The translations under genes were made by a program, and so were the position numbers. This document shows positions 6,563 to 9,115 of a stretch of DNA of 9,115 bases, one piece after another; within the stretch, counting starts at the first letter, position 1, and each line of letters starts with the position of its first letter. The notes beneath the pieces were generated by a model. It did not search any database, had not been told where the DNA came from, and worked only from the letters and a program-made list of their open reading frames with translations. Source of the DNA: Streptosporangiaceae bacterium (GTDB lineage: Bacteria; Actinomycetota; Actinomycetes; Streptosporangiales; Streptosporangiaceae); NCBI GenBank assembly GCA_030045295.1, contig JASIGD010000404.1, positions 1-9,115 of the forward strand, written 5' to 3'.

Positions 6563-7222
6563 TCAGCGCGGTGCCCGGGCGGACAGCCCCAGCAGCAGCC
6601 CGTCGACCACGCGCGTCGCGAAGTCGCCGTCGAACGTCCGGTCCACGGACTTCTCCTGGGCCATGACGGCGCCGGTCAGCGCGAGCACGGCCACCTCGAC
6701 GTCGGTGTCGGGGCGCAGCTCGCCGGTCTCGATGCCACGGCGGATGACGGTCCGCATGACGTCGCGCCGCGGCTCCACCACCGTCTCCTTGTACCGCGCC
6801 ATCAGCCGCGGGTACTTCTCGCCCTCGCCGAGCAGCAGCGCGTAGCGCCGCGCCTTCCGGGGGTCGGCCTTGTCCGCGCACATCACCTCGACCATCGCGA
6901 TCAGGTCGTCCCGGACAGAGACGCCCTCGGGTTCTGGCAGCGGCGACTTCAGCGAGCCGAGCGCGGCGAGCAGGAGCTCCTCCTTGTTCGGCCAGCGGCG
7001 GTAGATGGTCGCCTTGCCGACCCCGGCCCGGGCGGCGACCAGCTCGACGCAGACCCCTTCGAACCCCTGCTCGGCGAACAGGTCGAGCGTCGCCTCGATG
7101 ATCGCCTGCTCGGCCTGCTCGCTGCGCGGGCGGCCGGGCCGGCGGCCGGAGCCCGGCGACCCCCCGGTCGACCTGGTCTCGGTGCCCGGGTCGGACTCCG
7201 GAACCACGGTCACGGGCTGCAT
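6563..7222 (-). CDS. TetR-family transcriptional regulator
   Basis: DNA-binding repressor, probably of the exporter gene just upstream in the same transcript. It has 219 residues. Residues 1-35 are a Pro/Gly/Ser/Thr-rich, probably disordered arm ending in basic GRRPGRPR. The helix-turn-helix domain follows (about 38-82), with DLFAEQGFEG, the AARAGVGKATIYRRWPNK recognition segment and the usual KEELL. Residues from about 95 form the helical ligand-binding and dimer domain; the GELRPDTDVEVAVLAL segment resembles the TetR C-terminal type common in actinobacterial efflux regulators. The ATG is preceded by GGGAGGGG (7233-7240), a strong ribosome binding site lying inside the last codons of the exporter gene, with only seven bases between that stop and this start, so translation of the two is probably coupled. 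The ligand is unknown. Confidence 0.92.
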   Translation of the reverse strand: MQPVTVVPESDPGTETRSTGGSPGSGRRPGRPRSEQAEQAIIEATLDLFAEQGFEGVCVELVAARAGVGKATIYRRWPNKEELLLAALGSLKSPLPEPEGVSVRDDLIAMVEVMCADKADPRKARRYALLLGEGEKYPRLMARYKETVVEPRRDVMRTVIRRGIETGELRPDTDVEVAVLALTGAVMAQEKSVDRTFDGDFATRVVDGLLLGLSARAPR

Positions 7223-7229
7223 CGGCGTC

Positions 7230-8837
7230 TCACCCCTCCCGGTCAGCGGTGTTGAGCATGTCGTTTTCCAGTATGGCCAGCTCGGCCTCGTAAGCGCGAC
7301 TGTCGGTCGGCGCGGCTTGCGCGGCCGGCCGCGGGCGGCCGGGCATCCAGCGCAGCACCACGAACCCGCCGGCCAGGACGAGCAGCGCCGCGACCAGCGT
7401 GGTGACGTGCATGGCGTGCACGAACGCGTCGTTCGCGGGAGCCAGCAGCGACCGTCCGGCCGTACCGAGCTGCTGCGCGACCGCCTGGGTGGAGGTGATC
7501 GACGAGGAGGCGGCCCCGCGGTCGGCCGCGGGCAGGCCGGTCAGCGACGGGTCGAGCGCGTTCCGGTAGAACACCGCCAGGATCGAGCCGAGGATCGCGA
7601 CGCTGAGCGCGACGGCCACCTGCCGCGCGGTGTTGGTCAGGGCCGAGCCGGAGCCGGCCCGCTCGCGCGGCAGCACGTCCATGACCGAAGCGGTCGCGGT
7701 GGGCATCACGATGCCCATCGCCGCGCCCTGGACGGCGAAGAGCACGCCGAGCAGCCAGATCGGGGTAGCCGTGCCGAGCGTGGCGTAGCCCGCCACGGCG
7801 GCGGCCATGACGAACATGCCTGCCGTGCCCACGGCCTTGGCGCCGAAGCGCCGGACCAAACTGGCGCCGCGCGGCGCCAGCACCAGCTGCCCGACCGCGA
7901 ACGGGACGGTCAGCAGACCGGCCGTCAGCGGGGTGTAACCCCGGACGTTCTGCAGGTAGAAGCTGGTGAAGAAGAAGACCCCGCCCATGCCGAAGAACAC
8001 CAGCCCGAGCGCGCCGACCGAGGCGGAAAGCCGCCGGTCGCGGAACAGGCGTACGTCAAGCGACGGGTGCGAGATCCGGGCCTCATACCACGCGAAGGCG
8101 GCGAGGACCGCCAGCCCGCCCGCGATCGGGCCGAGCACCCCCGGGTGCAGCCACGAGCCGCTGTCGCCGCCCTGCACGATCCCGTAGACCAGGAGCAACA
8201 GGCCCGCGATCGACAGCAGGACGCCGACGTAGTCGATCGTCCCGGCCACGGGGTTGCGTGATTCCGGCACCAAAATCGCGGCGGCGATCGCGCCGGCGGC
8301 GGTCACCGGCACGTTGATGAGGAAAACCGAGCCCCACCAGAAGTGGTCGAGCAGCAGGCCGCCCAGGACCGGGCCGGTGGCGATGCCGATGCCGACCGCC
8401 ATGGCCCACAGGCCGATCGCCCGCGGCCGTTCGGCGGGCTCGAAGACGTTGGAGATGATGGACAGGGTCTGCGGCATGACCGCGGCGCCGCCCAGGCCCA
8501 TCGCGGCCCGGGCGAAGATCAGCTGCTCCGGCGACCGTGAGTAGGCCGAGAGCAGCGAGGCGATGCCGAACAGCGCCAGCCCAATCATGAGCATGCGCTT
8601 ACGGCCGACCCGGTCACCGATCACGCCGAAGGTGAACAGCAGGCCGGCGAAGACCAGCGTGTAGGAGTTGATGGCCCATTCGAGCTGGCTCTGGCTAGCG
8701 CCGAGGCCCCCGTGCGGCTCGGCGATAGTCTTCAGCGCCACGTTGAGCACCGTGTTGTCGATGACGATGGCGAGCAGCCCGACGATCAGCACGCTGAGGA
8801 TGGCCCAGCGGCGGCGGTAAATCGTCTGCGTGTCCAT
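7230..8837 (-). CDS. MFS multidrug exporter, DHA2 (EmrB/QacA, 14-helix) type
   Basis: Proton-driven efflux pump of the inner membrane, 535 residues, normal for the 14-helix DHA2 family. Visible: first helix with IVIDNTVLNVAL, where Asp27 belongs to the DHA2 family motif; motif A GVIGDRVGRKR around residues 71-81 after helix 2; the helix-4 Arg110; and the antiporter motif C GIGIATGPVLGG at 149-160 in helix 5. Alternating hydrophobic segments continue to residue 510. A long extracytoplasmic loop (about 425-475) precedes the last helix, and a charged cytoplasmic tail ends in ILENDMLNTADREG. I chose ATG at 8837 because GGAAGGGA (8842-8849) is well placed before it; an in-frame GTG at 8855 would add six residues and would sit upstream of that binding site. 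First gene of a two-gene unit with the TetR regulator. The exported compound cannot be predicted. Confidence 0.93.
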   Translation of the reverse strand: MDTQTIYRRRWAILSVLIVGLLAIVIDNTVLNVALKTIAEPHGGLGASQSQLEWAINSYTLVFAGLLFTFGVIGDRVGRKRMLMIGLALFGIASLLSAYSRSPEQLIFARAAMGLGGAAVMPQTLSIISNVFEPAERPRAIGLWAMAVGIGIATGPVLGGLLLDHFWWGSVFLINVPVTAAGAIAAAILVPESRNPVAGTIDYVGVLLSIAGLLLLVYGIVQGGDSGSWLHPGVLGPIAGGLAVLAAFAWYEARISHPSLDVRLFRDRRLSASVGALGLVFFGMGGVFFFTSFYLQNVRGYTPLTAGLLTVPFAVGQLVLAPRGASLVRRFGAKAVGTAGMFVMAAAVAGYATLGTATPIWLLGVLFAVQGAAMGIVMPTATASVMDVLPRERAGSGSALTNTARQVAVALSVAILGSILAVFYRNALDPSLTGLPAADRGAASSSITSTQAVAQQLGTAGRSLLAPANDAFVHAMHVTTLVAALLVLAGGFVVLRWMPGRPRPAAQAAPTDSRAYEAELAILENDMLNTADREG

Positions 8838-8890
8838 GTGTCCCTTCCGGATCACTCGCTTTACCGGCCCCGGGGCGGTCCCGGAAACCC

Positions 8891-8934
8891 CGACGGAAGT
8901 TCCCGCGCGGAACCGGGAAGGCGGACGACCGTCG
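8891..8934 (-). other. Possible nested hairpin in the exporter mRNA leader
   Basis: Two nested inverted repeats, CGACGG/CCGTCG (8891-8896 with 8929-8934) and TTCCCG/CGGGAA (8900-8905 with 8914-8919), could fold into one interrupted stem with an eight-base loop. If transcription starts near 8963 this would lie in a leader of about 125 bases, upstream of the ribosome binding site. It could affect mRNA stability or attenuation, or be a by-product of GC-rich sequence. Confidence 0.3.
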
Positions 8935-8969
8935 GCGTGTTGCCGTGATCAGAGCTTCCGGGTAGCGCA

Positions 8970-8975
8970 ACTATC
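8970..8975 (-). promoter_or_regulatory. Candidate -10 element of the exporter-tetR unit (GATAGT)
   Basis: Minus-strand GATAGT resembles actinobacterial -10 hexamers and sits at the downstream edge of the 23-base palindrome, so a bound repressor would cover the promoter. The best -35 candidate, TTCCGA 19 bases upstream, is poor. The implied start near 8963 leaves about 125 bases of leader. Confidence 0.35.
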
Positions 8976-8997
8976 GATACGGAACAGTCTCGTATCG
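8975..8997. promoter_or_regulatory. Near-palindromic operator, probable TetR binding site
   Basis: CGATACG (8975-8981) and CGTATCG (8991-8997) are perfect inverted arms. The nine bases between them continue the symmetry at AC-A-GT around the centre at 8986, leaving only two mismatched pairs in 23 bases. Size, spacing and A/T content against a GC-rich background fit TetR-family operators. It is the only such element in the exporter upstream region, and the TetR gene is in the unit it would control. The A/T-rich run just to its right (9001-9007) may belong to the same control region or to a promoter of a divergent gene beyond the window. Confidence 0.65.
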
Positions 8998-9115
8998 GAA
9001 TATATTTCCGGCTCTTCAGTGTGATCCGCGCCACATCCGGGTGTGGGTCCGTAGCTCGCCGCGGGCCGGTCAGCGCAGCACGCCGGGACGGCCCCGGTCA
9101 GGAATCACCCATCCA

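Noticed and set aside
7005..8261. 418-codon plus-strand open frame across tetR and the exporter gene
   Set aside because: Antisense to two recognisable genes; the translation is Arg/Gly/His/Gln-rich low-complexity sequence typical of shadow frames.
8695..8970. 91-codon minus-strand frame starting at a TTG and overlapping the exporter start
   Set aside because: It runs out of frame into the exporter, is Arg-rich, has no ribosome binding site and looks like nothing known.
9066..9101. Direct repeat CCGGTCAG at 9066-9073 and 9094-9101
   Set aside because: Only eight bases in GC-rich sequence and two copies; likely chance.
9041..9115. tRNA-like string with GTAGCTC and a terminal CCA-like end
   Set aside because: The D-arm and T-arm do not pair and no T-loop TTCnA motif is present.
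9021..9115. Open plus-strand frames from GTG 9021 and GTG 9041 to the window edge
   Set aside because: About 31 and 25 codons of Arg/Gly/Pro-rich sequence, without a ribosome binding site or recognisable motif, cannot be called genes from this window.

Overview
The window looks like ordinary chromosome from a high-GC actinomycete, Streptomyces-like or from a related order. The basis is the very G/C-rich coding sequence with G/C-rich third codon positions, the GTG starts, a GlnA2-type glutamine-synthetase homologue, and the adjacency of glnA2 and nadE, which I recall from Streptomyces chromosomes. I cannot name the genus. I see no CRISPR array, insertion sequence, phage gene, rRNA or tRNA.

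Layout from left to right. Bases 1-1185 (+) are the 3' three quarters of a betaine-aldehyde-dehydrogenase-like enzyme whose start lies outside the window. Bases 1249-3093 (+) encode a cytoplasmic S9 (prolyl-oligopeptidase family) serine peptidase. It converges, with only 25 bases between the stops, on glnA2 (3119-4480, -), a glutamine-synthetase-fold ligase. A short divergent promoter region of about 165 bases separates glnA2 from nadE (4646-6520, +), the glutamine-dependent NAD+ synthetase. A strong GNRA-loop hairpin at 6524-6549 separates nadE from a convergent two-gene unit on the minus strand: a 14-helix-type MFS drug exporter (7230-8837) followed 7 bases later by a TetR-family regulator (6563-7222). 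Upstream of the exporter, 8838-9115 is non-coding as far as I can see. It holds a 23-base near-palindrome that is a good candidate for the TetR operator, a possible -10 element, a foldable leader and an unusual density of GGAA/TTCC tetramers. The last 100 or so bases contain short open frames running off the edge that I cannot assign.

Functionally there are two blocks. The left block is nitrogen, aldehyde and cofactor metabolism. GlnA2 proteins of this type have been linked to gamma-glutamylation of polyamines, the neighbouring aldehyde dehydrogenase uses NAD(P)+, and NadE makes NAD+ using glutamine; whether they form one pathway is inference. The right block is a self-contained regulated efflux cassette in which pump and repressor are probably co-transcribed from one operator-controlled promoter.

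Three genes of the left block (peptidase, glnA2, nadE) carry a TAGG/TAAGG-type -10-like hexamer 12-13 bases before the preferred start codon, the geometry of leaderless actinobacterial transcripts. The efflux genes instead have clear Shine-Dalgarno sequences. No undescribed multi-gene system is evident; the most checkable new details are regulatory.
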